Positions 1-5,671 are shown, numbered from the stretch's first letter. The stretch: DNA of 8,633 nucleotides from AP-15 sp036008325 (GCA_036008325.1 DASYNW010000222.1:1-8633); one strand, 5' to 3'. Made by a program: numbers and translations. Notes: generated from the sequence alone by a model not told the origin.

Positions 1-165
1 GCTAAAGCACAGATCGGCGCGCGCGAGCATCGCCGCCAGCTCGGCCAAACCCGGCCAGGGAGGGGCGCGCAGATCGCCGCGGATCAGCGCTTGGCCCAGC
101 AAGTTCAGGCGCAAGGCGAAAGCTCCACCGGCGAGAGGTCCAACGCGCGGCGGGGCGGCGGCCAC
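1..165 (-). CDS. CapA family metallophosphatase-like protein, N-terminal part only
   Basis: This is a gene start whose remainder lies beyond the left edge; 55 codons are visible. The best start is GTG at 165-163, only 4 bases after the stop of the HAD gene, so the two are probably translationally coupled. After an Ala/Pro-rich beginning comes a strand with GQALIRGDLRAPPWPG (about residues 24-39), then an amphipathic helix (LAELAAMLARAD) and LCFS at the cut. A GQALI-x-x-D-x-R strand followed by a helix and an ADxxFxNLE-type strand is how many alphaproteobacterial CapA/PgsA-like proteins (calcineurin-like fold, named after poly-gamma-glutamate capsule synthesis) begin. The metal-binding residues would lie outside the window. 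The family call rests on recognition of this short N-terminal pattern. No signal peptide is obvious. Most bacterial homologues have no proven capsule role, so no substrate can be given. Confidence 0.6.
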   Translation of the reverse strand, partial: MAAAPPRVGPLAGGAFALRLNLLGQALIRGDLRAPPWPGLAELAAMLARADLCFS

Positions 166-169
166 CCGG

Positions 170-895
170 CTACAGCAGCAATTCGGGCAAGGTGCGGATG
201 ATCCGGTCGGGCCGTACCGGGCAGCCGGGCGGCAGCCCCGTGCCATAACCGTCGTGCCAGATCGCGTGGATGCCGAGCCGCTGCGGGGCGGCGATTTCCC
301 ACTCGAGATTGTCGCCGACCATCCAGGTCTCGCCGGGCCCGACGCCGAGTGCGCTCATCGCGTGGGTATAGGCGCGCTCCTCGGGTTTGCCAAAGCCGTG
401 CTCGCCTTCGATCTGGACATGGTCGAAGCGTTCGGCGAGGGCGAAACGGACCACCTTCGCGCGCTGCGGCTCGGCCGCACCATTGGTGATCAGCGCCAAA
501 CGTACACCCTGCTGCTTGAGCTGGTGCAGGGTTTCGTGGGCGTCGGGAAACAGCCGCAATTCGGCCTCGTGCAACGCATTGTACGCGTCGGCGATCGGGT
601 CGCACAAAAGCCGGTCGGGGATCTTGTGGCCCAGGGCCGCCAGGCCGGCGAACGCGTCCGCGACGATGCGTCGGCGCGCCTCGCCGATGCGGTGACGCCA
701 GTGCTTGTGCCGCGCCGGATCGGCCCACAATTCGCTGGAGCTTTCTTGAATCGCGGCGATCACCAGGGCCTCGGAGAGCGGCGCGAGACGCTCGGCGAAC
801 CCGCCGATCACCCGCCGCCATTGCGACTCGGCCGGCCCGAACGCCACGAGCAAGGTGTCGTCGAGATCGAACAGGATGGCGCGCGGCAGCTTCAT
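170..895 (-). CDS. HAD superfamily (subfamily IA) hydrolase, probable phosphatase
   Basis: The 241-residue product carries all four HAD motifs in order. Motif I is DLDDT (residues 10-14; nucleophile D10, general acid D12). Motif II is LITNGA (135-140; T137). Motif III is the lysine K170 in FGKPEER. Motif IV is MVGDNLEWE (192-200; D195 for Mg2+). The roughly 110-residue insert between motifs I and II is a helical C1 cap, typical of subfamily IA enzymes such as phosphoglycolate phosphatase, YjjG and N-acylneuraminate-9-phosphatase. The expected reaction is Mg2+-dependent hydrolysis of a small phosphorylated metabolite in the cytoplasm; the substrate cannot be read from sequence. The ATG at 895 is 22 bases after the cupin gene stop; its ribosome binding site is weak, suggesting coupling to the upstream gene. 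The CapA-like gene follows after 4 bases. The family is certain, the specificity unknown. Confidence 0.93.
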   Translation of the reverse strand: MKLPRAILFDLDDTLLVAFGPAESQWRRVIGGFAERLAPLSEALVIAAIQESSSELWADPARHKHWRHRIGEARRRIVADAFAGLAALGHKIPDRLLCDPIADAYNALHEAELRLFPDAHETLHQLKQQGVRLALITNGAAEPQRAKVVRFALAERFDHVQIEGEHGFGKPEERAYTHAMSALGVGPGETWMVGDNLEWEIAAPQRLGIHAIWHDGYGTGLPPGCPVRPDRIIRTLPELLL

Positions 896-917
896 GACGA
901 CATCCGGGCGAGCCGGC

Positions 918-1508
918 TCAGCCGAAAGATGCGGACGCGGCGTTCGCCTGTTCGAACAGGCGCATGTTCTTGTCCCGGTCGTAGGGGCGCTCGGTCAGGG
1001 TCTCCGGGTCCCATTCGCTGCGGCTCGTGCCATAGAAATCGCCGCCATAGACATGGATCGCCCCGGTCAGCCGCGGCAATGGGTTGGTGACGGTGTGGAT
1101 GATGTCGCGGCCGAGCGGCTCGGCCTCGCGCGGACCCAAGGATTTGGCCCCGGCGGCTTCGATTTCGCCGTGCCCGGCCCGGCCCTGCTCGCCGCGGTCT
1201 TGCGCGCCGATTGGCAGCCGGCGCCAGAAGATGTTGTCCTCGCGTCCGGTGTAGATGCCGATCACCGCCCACATCCGGTGATTGTGCGGCATGACCGTCA
1301 TCCGCGGCCCCCAAACGACGTTGAGGATCGTCAAATTGTCCGAGCGATAGAGCGGATCGACCCCGGCGCGCGCCGGCTCGCCGAGCCCAGCCAAGACCGC
1401 CGTCGGGTCGGCGACGGCGCGGGCCAGCAACTCGCGCACGGATTTGTGGGTCGGGTCGGCGCCAACCGCGTCGCGGCAGTCGCTGATGAAGCGGTCGAGG
1501 TCAAACAC
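918..1508 (-). CDS. Cupin of the cysteine/thiol dioxygenase type
   Basis: This is a 196-residue protein with a GTG start at 1508, chosen because AAGGAG sits 8 bases upstream; the open frame runs further upstream but overlaps the oxygenase gene. Core pattern: Y54-R55, a strand LTILNVVWG (59-67), metal site PHNH (H75, H77), WAVIGIYTGRED (80-91), a third histidine H138 in DIIHTV, then IHVYGGDF (151-158). This follows cysteine dioxygenase layout: the WG strand, H-x-H, a distal His, and an S-x-H-x-Y triad about 16 residues later. Here the triad reads A150-x-H152-x-Y154, so the usual Ser is Ala. The cysteine of the animal Cys-Tyr crosslink is absent, as in most bacterial thiol dioxygenases. The predicted role is O2-dependent oxidation of a thiol (cysteine, 3-mercaptopropionate or other) to a sulfinate in the cytoplasm, using mononuclear Fe(II). 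It lies 17 bases after the 2OG oxygenase gene. Fold and iron site are well supported, the substrate is not. Confidence 0.85.
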   Translation of the reverse strand: MFDLDRFISDCRDAVGADPTHKSVRELLARAVADPTAVLAGLGEPARAGVDPLYRSDNLTILNVVWGPRMTVMPHNHRMWAVIGIYTGREDNIFWRRLPIGAQDRGEQGRAGHGEIEAAGAKSLGPREAEPLGRDIIHTVTNPLPRLTGAIHVYGGDFYGTSRSEWDPETLTERPYDRDKNMRLFEQANAASASFG

Positions 1509-1525
1509 GGCTAGCGCTCCTTCGG

Positions 1526-2584
1526 CTATTCGGCCGCCTCTGCCGCGGCAGCGGAGCGGTGGCCCTTCTGGTGAAAGTAATTCGCCCGATAGAATTCGAG
1601 CACCAGGTCGCGATAGATCGCCGGCGGATAGTGCTGTCGATTGTCGGCGCCGACGCAGCTCGGCAGGCAGTCGATGACCCGGTCCGGGTTCGGGCTGTGG
1701 AAATAGGCGATCGAATAGCGGTCGGTCCCGGAATCGTTGAGCACACCGTGCGGGGTCGACAGAAAGCGGTCGTTCGACCAGCGCCGCATGATGTTGCCGA
1801 GATTGATTAGAAACGTGCCGGGGATCAGCGGCGGGGCAAACCACTCGCCGCCCGACGATCCATTTGGCGGCAGCCGCACCGCCAGCCCCGGCACCTCGGT
1901 GCGCGCCAAGGCGGTCATAAAGCTGTTGTCGGTATGCGGCCCCTGGCCGAACAGATCGGCCTCGACCGTGGCCTGCGGCGGATAGTGCAGAAAGCGCGCC
2001 GTGGCGTGCGCCTCGTCGGCGAAATAGGGCGCGAAAAAGTCTTGCGGCATGCCGAGCGCTACGGCAAGGGGCGGCAGCATCCGGTCGCACATGGCGCCCA
2101 GTGCTGCAAAATAGGCCGTCATGTCGGCGCGGATCTCAGGGAGCGCCGCCGGCCACTGGTTGCGCCCGCGCAAGGGTTTGCCAGCGATCACGTCGGGGTG
2201 GTCGGGGGCGCGGTCGTGGCTGATGAAAAAGCTCTCGTTCTGGTTCGGCCGGGTCGCCTTGTGCACGGTCGAGGCGCCCTGCACCGAGGCGTTCATCGGC
2301 AGATAGCCAATATTGTTGTCATTGAGCCGCAGCGCCAGCTTTTGCGCCAAAGGCAGCGCGTGGAACCGCCGCGAGGCGGCAAAGGCGCGCTCGATCACTT
2401 CGTCCGCGACGCCGTGATTGAGGGCGTAGAAGAACCCGACGGTTTCGCAGGCATGCCCGATTTCGGCCGCGACCCGTTCGAGCGCGCCCGGCTCGCCGGC
2501 GAAATAGGGGCCGTAATCGATGACCGGGATGGTCCCGGCGACCGCTCCCGGGTCCGCCACCGCATGTTCTTTGAACAGATGCAT
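1526..2584 (-). CDS. Isopenicillin N synthase family Fe(II)/2-oxoglutarate-dependent oxygenase
   Basis: The 352-residue product begins at ATG 2584, with GGAGG 6 bases upstream. The N-terminal DIOX_N domain is clear: TIPVIDYGPYFAG (18-30) followed by ETVGFFYALNHGV (47-59), the family's Val-Gly-Phe-Phe and Asn-His-Gly signatures. The C-terminal jelly-roll holds the iron triad H217 and D219 in GPHTDNSF plus H279 in STPHGVLN. R289-x-S291 in DRYSIAYF is the RxS motif that binds the 2-oxoglutarate carboxylate. The expected chemistry is hydroxylation, desaturation or ring formation on an organic substrate, coupled to 2-oxoglutarate decarboxylation. Bacterial members of this family are numerous and mostly uncharacterised; no beta-lactam gene is nearby, so antibiotic synthesis is not implied. 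It is the first gene of the four-gene minus-strand run and has a TATAAT box just upstream. Confidence 0.93.
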   Translation of the reverse strand: MHLFKEHAVADPGAVAGTIPVIDYGPYFAGEPGALERVAAEIGHACETVGFFYALNHGVADEVIERAFAASRRFHALPLAQKLALRLNDNNIGYLPMNASVQGASTVHKATRPNQNESFFISHDRAPDHPDVIAGKPLRGRNQWPAALPEIRADMTAYFAALGAMCDRMLPPLAVALGMPQDFFAPYFADEAHATARFLHYPPQATVEADLFGQGPHTDNSFMTALARTEVPGLAVRLPPNGSSGGEWFAPPLIPGTFLINLGNIMRRWSNDRFLSTPHGVLNDSGTDRYSIAYFHSPNPDRVIDCLPSCVGADNRQHYPPAIYRDLVLEFYRANYFHQKGHRSAAAAEAAE

Positions 2585-2611
2585 CCCGATCCTCCGCAGG
2601 CGCCGGTTCCG

Positions 2612-2640
2612 ATTATAGCCGGCACCCGGCCCAGGCTGCC
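2612..2640 (-). promoter_or_regulatory. Candidate promoter of the oxygenase operon
   Basis: Reading the minus strand, a perfect TATAAT lies at 2617-2612. It would place the transcription start near 2605, about 20 bases before the ATG at 2584. The -35 region at 17-base spacing (2640-2635, GGCAGC) is poor, so either an activator helps or the box is fortuitous. In DNA this GC-rich an exact TATAAT at the right distance from a start codon is notable. Confidence 0.5.
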
Positions 2641-2664
2641 AGCCGCATCACCGCGCCCGGCCGA

Positions 2665-2676
2665 GCCGAGCTCGGC
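2665..2676. promoter_or_regulatory. Perfect 12-base palindrome, possible operator
   Basis: GCCGAGCTCGGC is an exact palindrome. Its centre lies about 65 bases upstream of the inferred start of oxygenase operon transcription, where activators commonly bind, and upstream of the divergent small gene. Palindromes of this length do occur by chance in GC-rich DNA, so the role is a guess. The rest of 2585-2818 shows no convincing gene. Confidence 0.25.
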
Positions 2677-2818
2677 GGAACAGCGCGGAAACATGCAGCA
2701 CGACGCTGGCTGGCCGGTGCAGCGGCGCGCCCTCGCAAGCTGCGGGATAGCGCGATCGAGGCCGCCCGCCCAGCTATTTACCATGCGAAATCGATCGGCT
2801 TTCGATGGGGCAAAGGCG

Positions 2819-3028
2819 ATGAACCGGGAAAGCGACAACGACGCCGGTGCGAGCGGGTGGAGCTTGGCCCAGCTGGTTTCCGATCCGCTTATCGGCCTCG
2901 TCATGCAGAGCGACGGCGTCGACCGACACAGCATCGAGCTTTTGTTCGAACGGCTGGCGCGCGAACGCAGGCCTTCGCACGGCGATGCCGAATCGCGGGC
3001 GCCCGGCGCTACGCGCTGGGCTCGATAA
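2819..3028 (+). CDS. Small hypothetical protein (69 aa)
   Basis: The coded protein begins MNRESDNDAG and has a core LAQLVSDPLIGLVMQSDGVD (17-36) followed by an amphipathic helix, SIELLFERLARERR (38-51), and a polar tail. The DPLI-x-LVM-x-SDGVD block resembles small, uncharacterised alphaproteobacterial proteins I have seen with a DPL..LVM.SDG signature; no function is known to me. The composition (balanced acids, bases and aliphatics) is protein-like, unlike the Arg/Pro/Ala-rich shadow frames around it. An alternative in-frame ATG at 2783 would add 12 residues; 2819 is preferred because the conserved-looking part starts later and GGGGCAAAGG precedes it. It has no membrane segment. It is divergent from the oxygenase operon and converges on tRNA-Arg. 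Confidence 0.6.
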   Translation: MNRESDNDAGASGWSLAQLVSDPLIGLVMQSDGVDRHSIELLFERLARERRPSHGDAESRAPGATRWAR

Positions 3029-3062
3029 CCGTCCCGCGCCGCAGCCGCGTCGCACCCCTGTG

Positions 3063-3079
3063 CGCCCGAATACCGGGCG
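3063..3079. terminator. Hairpin downstream of tRNA-Arg, possible terminator or 3' trailer
   Basis: A perfect 6-bp stem, CGCCCG/CGGGCG, closes a 5-base loop two bases beyond the encoded CCA end of tRNA-Arg and about 35 bases after the small gene's stop. Its place between converging genes suits a bidirectional terminator. Neither strand has a T run after the stem, so it may only be a structured trailer. Confidence 0.3.
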
Positions 3080-3081
3080 GC

Positions 3082-3158
3082 TGGCGACCCCGGCAGGATT
3101 CGAACCTGCGGCCACTCGCTTAGAAGGCGAGTGCTCTATCCAGCTGAGCTACGGGGTC
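3082..3158 (-). tRNA. tRNA-Arg (anticodon TCT)
   Basis: A full cloverleaf on the minus strand: acceptor GACCCCG pairs with CGGGGTC; D arm GCTC/GAGC; anticodon stem CTCGC/GCGAG around loop CTTCTAA giving anticodon TCT (3124-3122), which reads AGA/AGG; T arm GCAGG/CCTGC with TTCGAAT. The discriminator is G and CCA is encoded (3084-3082). It lies 27 bases after the complex I subunit gene with no obvious promoter of its own between them, so co-transcription is likely. Confidence 0.97.
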
Positions 3159-3185
3159 GGCGAATGCGGGCGGGTCGCGGCCGGG

Positions 3186-3485
3186 TCAGTTGCGGACCCG
3201 ATCATAACGGAAATTGTCGGCATAGCTCTTCGGCTTTTCGCTGATCGCCTGCGGCTCGATGACGGAATAGACAAGCCCCTGCTTGTCGGCGAAGGCGCGC
3301 GCTTCCTCGATCGTCTCGAAGTGCAGCCGAATTTCGTTCAGGGTGTCGGCCGCACTGGTCCAGCCCATCAGCGGGTCCGGCTTGCGGCCGGTCGCCGGCT
3401 CGTATTCGAGAACCCATTTGCGGGTCTGCCCGCGGCCCGACTGCATCGCCGTCTTGGCCGGTCGGAAGATGCGCGCGTGCGCCAT
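3186..3485 (-). CDS. ETC complex I subunit, NDUFS4/18-kDa family
   Basis: The 99-residue product has ARIFRPAKTAMQSG (4-17), then W24-V-L-E-Y-E-P (24-30), DPLMGWTSAADT (37-48), and a C-terminal half with FETIEEARAFADKQG (56-70) and YSVIEPQ. These are the hallmarks of the NDUFS4 family (ETC_C1_NDUFA4 domain), an accessory, non-catalytic subunit stabilising the junction of the N- and Q-modules of NADH:ubiquinone oxidoreductase. In bacteria it is found mainly in alphaproteobacteria, encoded away from the nuo operon, as here. ATG 3485 is chosen because GGGAG lies 10 bases upstream and the family starts at this point. An upstream in-frame start at 3569 is excluded because it would translate through tRNA-Pro. 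It is sandwiched between tRNA-Pro (51 bases upstream) and tRNA-Arg (27 bases downstream). Confidence 0.93.
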   Translation of the reverse strand: MAHARIFRPAKTAMQSGRGQTRKWVLEYEPATGRKPDPLMGWTSAADTLNEIRLHFETIEEARAFADKQGLVYSVIEPQAISEKPKSYADNFRYDRVRN

Positions 3486-3535
3486 GGCCTTTGTGCTCCC
3501 GCCGTTCGATGCCCGCGATCCGCCTCGACAGCCGG

Positions 3536-3613
<78 letters not shown>

Positions 3614-3630
3614 GGCCACAGGCCGCGCGG

Positions 3631-3659
3631 GTTTTAGGCGATCGGGCGCGAACCCGCAA
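3631..3659 (-). promoter_or_regulatory. Candidate sigma-70 promoter for tRNA-Pro and the complex I subunit gene
   Basis: On the minus strand TTGCGG (3659-3654) is followed after exactly 17 bases by TAAAAC (3636-3631), giving 3/6 and 4/6 matches to the consensus. Transcription would start near 3624, about 11 bases before the tRNA, as usual for tRNA promoters. The 3614-3748 gap otherwise has no gene that I can see. Confidence 0.45.
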
Positions 3660-3748
3660 GGCGGGAAAGCGGCGCCACGATGATGTAGCGGCGCTTGCTC
3701 GGCGCGCGTGCGGCGGCAGCGCCGCGCCGGGAGTCGGCCGGCAGCCGA

Positions 3749-4297
3749 TCAGGCGGCTTGCGCCTGCCGGGCGACGGCTGCCGCCGGCCGCTGGGCCGGG
3801 CGATCCACATTCGCGTCCTTCATGTCCATCAGCTCGCGCAACATGTCGCGGCCGCGCGACAGGCGCGAGCGCACCGTGCCGATCGGAATGCCGAGAATGG
3901 TCGCGACCTCTTCGTAGCGCATGCCTTCGAGCCCGACGAGCAGGATGACCTGGCGCTGCTCTTCCGGCAGGCTGGCGATCGCCCGTTCGAGATCGCGCAG
4001 TTGCAGCGAGGCGCCGGCGTTCGACGCGACGGTCAGCACCGGGGTCACGTCCTCGACCGGGACGACCACACCTTCGCGCACGGCGCGGCGCACGTCGTTG
4101 ACGTGCTGATTGTGAAGAATGGTGAAAAGCCAGGCCCGCAGATCGGTTCCAGGCTGCCATAAATGCTGCTTGGCGATGGCGCGCACAAGGCAGCTCTGAA
4201 CCAGGTCGTCGGCCCGCGAGGCGTCTCGGGTCAACGCCCGCGCATAGCGCCGCAGGCGCGGGATTTCGTTTTCCAGGAGCCGTGCGAAGTCGCTCAT
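3749..4297 (-). CDS. ECF-type sigma-70 family RNA polymerase sigma factor
   Basis: The 182-residue product has only regions 2 and 4, the ECF (group 4) layout. Region 2 covers about residues 5-72: RYARALTRDASRADDLVQ (18-35) and the -10-recognition segment GTDLRAWLFTILHNQHVND (50-68). Region 4 covers about 100-157: LPEEQRQVILLVGLEGMRYEE (110-130), then the helix-turn-helix VATILGIPIGTVRSRLSRGR (131-150), which contacts the -35 element. A 25-residue Ala/Gln/Arg tail follows. ATG 4297 is chosen because the family starts at this point; the open frame continues upstream through the palindromic promoter region without family similarity. The protein resembles alphaproteobacterial sigma factors of the EcfG-related kind, but assignment to an ECF group needs alignment. 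No anti-sigma, nepR or phyR gene is adjacent: tRNA-Pro lies downstream and tRNA-Lys is divergent. Confidence 0.93.
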   Translation of the reverse strand: MSDFARLLENEIPRLRRYARALTRDASRADDLVQSCLVRAIAKQHLWQPGTDLRAWLFTILHNQHVNDVRRAVREGVVVPVEDVTPVLTVASNAGASLQLRDLERAIASLPEEQRQVILLVGLEGMRYEEVATILGIPIGTVRSRLSRGRDMLRELMDMKDANVDRPAQRPAAAVARQAQAA

Positions 4298-4383
4298 CAA
4301 CCCACCCTCTTTAGATGCCGACCCCGACACGACAGGGTCGTTGGATGAGCGCTCTTCTAACGGGCGGCTGTAACCCCTTGATG

Positions 4384-4404
4384 TACCGTTCGCGATGAAC
4401 GGTA
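4384..4404. promoter_or_regulatory. Perfect inverted repeat upstream of the sigma factor gene
   Basis: Arms TACCGTTC and GAACGGTA (8 bases each, fully complementary) flank a 5-base centre. The repeat lies 87 bases before the sigma factor ATG and overlaps the candidate -10 element of the ECF-like promoter. It fits an operator for a dimeric repressor. It could also form an RNA hairpin at the 5' end of the transcript. Confidence 0.5.
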
Positions 4405-4422
4405 AAGATTTGTGCCGGTTAC
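4398..4422 (-). promoter_or_regulatory. Candidate ECF (EcfG-like) promoter of the sigma factor gene
   Basis: On the minus strand GTAAC (4422-4418) is followed by 16 bases and then CGTT (4401-4398). The alphaproteobacterial general-stress sigma consensus is GGAAC-N16/17-CGTT, so this differs in one position with the right spacing. It would start transcription near 4391, leaving a leader of about 95 bases. If real it suggests autoregulation, or control by another EcfG-type factor. Confidence 0.4.
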
Positions 4423-4500
4423 GTAAGCGGATACCTGCGATCGCCACAAAATGACATAATCGGGCGAAGGCCTGCCGCGCCGGCGCGACTGCGGCGATTG

Positions 4501-4529
4501 TTGACCGGGTTTGAGGCCGCCATTATGGT
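4501..4529 (+). promoter_or_regulatory. Sigma-70-like promoter for tRNA-Lys
   Basis: TTGACC (4501-4506, 5/6 match) and TATGGT (4524-4529, 4/6 match) are separated by exactly 17 bases. The predicted start near 4536 lies about 8 bases before the tRNA, an ideal arrangement for a stable-RNA promoter. Confidence 0.65.
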
Positions 4530-4543
4530 GCAGCCGCGGCAGC

Positions 4544-4619
4544 GAGCCCGTAGCTCAGCCGGTAGAGCAACTGACTTTTAATCAGTAGGTCTCGGGTTCG
4601 AATCCCGACGGGCTCACCA
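4544..4619 (+). tRNA. tRNA-Lys (anticodon TTT)
   Basis: A full cloverleaf: acceptor GAGCCCG pairs with CGGGCTC; D arm GCTC/GAGC; anticodon stem ACTGA/TCAGT around loop CTTTTAA with anticodon TTT at 4577-4579; T arm TCGGG/CCCGA with TTCGAAT. The discriminator is A and CCA is encoded (4617-4619). It is divergent from the sigma factor gene. Confidence 0.98.
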
Positions 4620-4678
4620 ACGATGTCAAATAGCTTGCGGTCTATGCGGCCAAGCCGCCGCCAATAGATTTCGAGCGA

Positions 4679-4713
4679 GCAGGGGGATAAGAGCCTCGAC
4701 CTCAATCCCCTGC
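4679..4713. repeat. Long imperfect hairpin between tRNA-Lys and the GST gene
   Basis: GCAGGGGGAT (4679-4688) pairs with ATCCCCTGC (4705-4713) apart from one bulged G, with a 16-base loop. It lies between the converging tRNA-Lys and GST genes and could end transcripts from either side, but no T tract follows on either strand. The rest of 4620-4799 shows no gene. Confidence 0.35.
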
Positions 4714-4799
4714 GAATATCTACCTGGGCCCCTCATGTGCTTCCGCGGCGTTGATGATCGCGCTGCCGCACTTTAGCCTCCGGCGCGTGCGGAGCGAGA

Positions 4800-5489
4800 C
4801 TATTCGGCTGCGGCCCTGACCGGCTCGACGAAACGCGAGACCCATTTGTTGCGGCGCTTGAGGCCGTCGCGATACATCGCCTCGAATTCGGCCGGGGCGA
4901 AGGAGTGGGTCGAGGCCCGGCTCAGCAATGCCTCGGTCCATGCCTTCAGCCGCGGAAACTTCTCGATATGGCCGAGCTTCCGGACCCGGTCGAGGAAGAC
5001 GTAGCGCTGCAGAAACGGCGCGTAGGCGGCATCGACCAGCGAATATTCGGCGCCGTTGAAATAAGGGCCGCCGCCCTTTTCGAGCGCCTTTTCCAACCGC
5101 TCGAACGGCACCGGGATGGCGGCGGCGGCCTTGTTGTAGTCCTCCTCGGTGTCGGCATAGGCGGTGGCGGTCACCGCACTGGCGAAGGTCGGCACATAGT
5201 CGGTCCAGGCGCGGTTCAGCGCGCGCTCGATCGGGTCCTTGGGATGCAGCCGGGGGGCGATGGTTTCGTCGAGATACTCGTTGATCGCATTCGACTCGAA
5301 CAGCGACACCCGGTCATCGATGCGCAGCACCGGCACCTTTTTGTGCGGCGAGATCGCCAGGAACCAGTCGGGGCGATTGTCGGACTCGATATGGCGCATC
5401 TCGAATTCGGTGTTCTTCTCGCGCAGGACGATCGCCGAGCGCTGCACCCACGGGCAGGTCTTGAAGCTGACCAGCATGTATTTTGTCAC
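4800..5489 (-). CDS. Glutathione S-transferase family protein (Cys-type)
   Basis: This is a 229-residue protein with an N-terminal thioredoxin-like domain (about 1-80) and an all-helical C-terminal domain (about 88-215). The active-site segment is FKTCPWVQR (9-17), with C12 in place of the usual Ser/Tyr, as in omega, lambda and dehydroascorbate-reductase-like GSTs. KVPVL (51-55) holds the cis-proline P53, and FESNAINEYLDE (64-75) holds the E65-S66 pair that binds the gamma-glutamyl group. SLVDAAYAPF (150-159) contains the helix-capping D153. Cys-type GSTs usually act as thiol transferases, reducing glutathione mixed disulfides, dehydroascorbate or quinone adducts. The start is GTG 5489 because GGAGG lies 5 bases upstream; ATG 5477 is in frame but too far from that site. 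It appears monocistronic. Confidence 0.92.
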   Translation of the reverse strand: MTKYMLVSFKTCPWVQRSAIVLREKNTEFEMRHIESDNRPDWFLAISPHKKVPVLRIDDRVSLFESNAINEYLDETIAPRLHPKDPIERALNRAWTDYVPTFASAVTATAYADTEEDYNKAAAAIPVPFERLEKALEKGGGPYFNGAEYSLVDAAYAPFLQRYVFLDRVRKLGHIEKFPRLKAWTEALLSRASTHSFAPAEFEAMYRDGLKRRNKWVSRFVEPVRAAAE

Positions 5490-5520
5490 CGCGGCCTCCG
5501 ATCGCTTATGTGGATTCGCC

Positions 5521-5549
5521 ATTGTCGCACATCGCCGCCGCCGGTTTAA
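5521..5549 (-). promoter_or_regulatory. Weak candidate promoter of the GST gene
   Basis: On the minus strand TTAAAC (5549-5544) and GACAAT (5526-5521) are 17 bases apart, with 3/6 and 4/6 matches. Transcription would begin about 25 bases before the GTG start. The spacing is right but the match is poor. Confidence 0.25.
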
Positions 5550-5600
5550 GCGCAATCTCGTTTGTCGCGCAGCGGCACTGCTTTCTGCGTTGGGGCGCCA

Positions 5601-5633
5601 CCCGGGCTAATCACGCGCGCGACCGCGCCCGGG
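5601..5633. repeat. Inverted repeat after rpmG
   Basis: CCCGGGC (5601-5607) and GCCCGGG (5627-5633) are complementary across a 19-base GC-rich loop, about 40 bases beyond the L33 stop. It might help end the RNase R-protease-L33 transcript, but there is no T run. The gap 5490-5671 holds no gene that I can support. Confidence 0.25.
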
Positions 5634-5671
5634 GCTCAGAGCAAGAGTGGGGAAGAGTCCGCCTAGCCGAT

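Noticed and set aside
254..1090. A 278-codon plus-strand frame antisense to the HAD and cupin genes
   Set aside because: It is antisense to two well-supported genes and has no family similarity; long mirror frames are expected at this GC content.
918..2090. The cupin frame extended upstream to a 390-residue protein
   Set aside because: The extra N-terminal part overlaps the oxygenase gene out of frame and is Arg/Pro/Ser-rich. The GTG at 1508 with AAGGAG upstream gives a protein of family length.
1526..2584. A beta-lactam biosynthesis locus, suggested by the isopenicillin N synthase family label
   Set aside because: No ACV synthetase, acyltransferase or expandase is present. The family is broad and most bacterial members are unrelated to antibiotics.
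1934..2818. Upstream extension of the small plus-strand gene to a 364-residue protein
   Set aside because: The added part is antisense to the 2OG oxygenase gene and Arg/Gly-rich; only the last 69 codons look like a real protein.
4523..4705. A 60-codon minus-strand frame over tRNA-Lys
   Set aside because: It is the antisense translation of the tRNA gene (GIRTRDLLIKSQLLYRLSYG), a common artefact.
5601..5633. A classical Rho-independent terminator after rpmG
   Set aside because: The inverted repeat has a 19-base loop and no T tract, so it was kept only as a low-confidence repeat.
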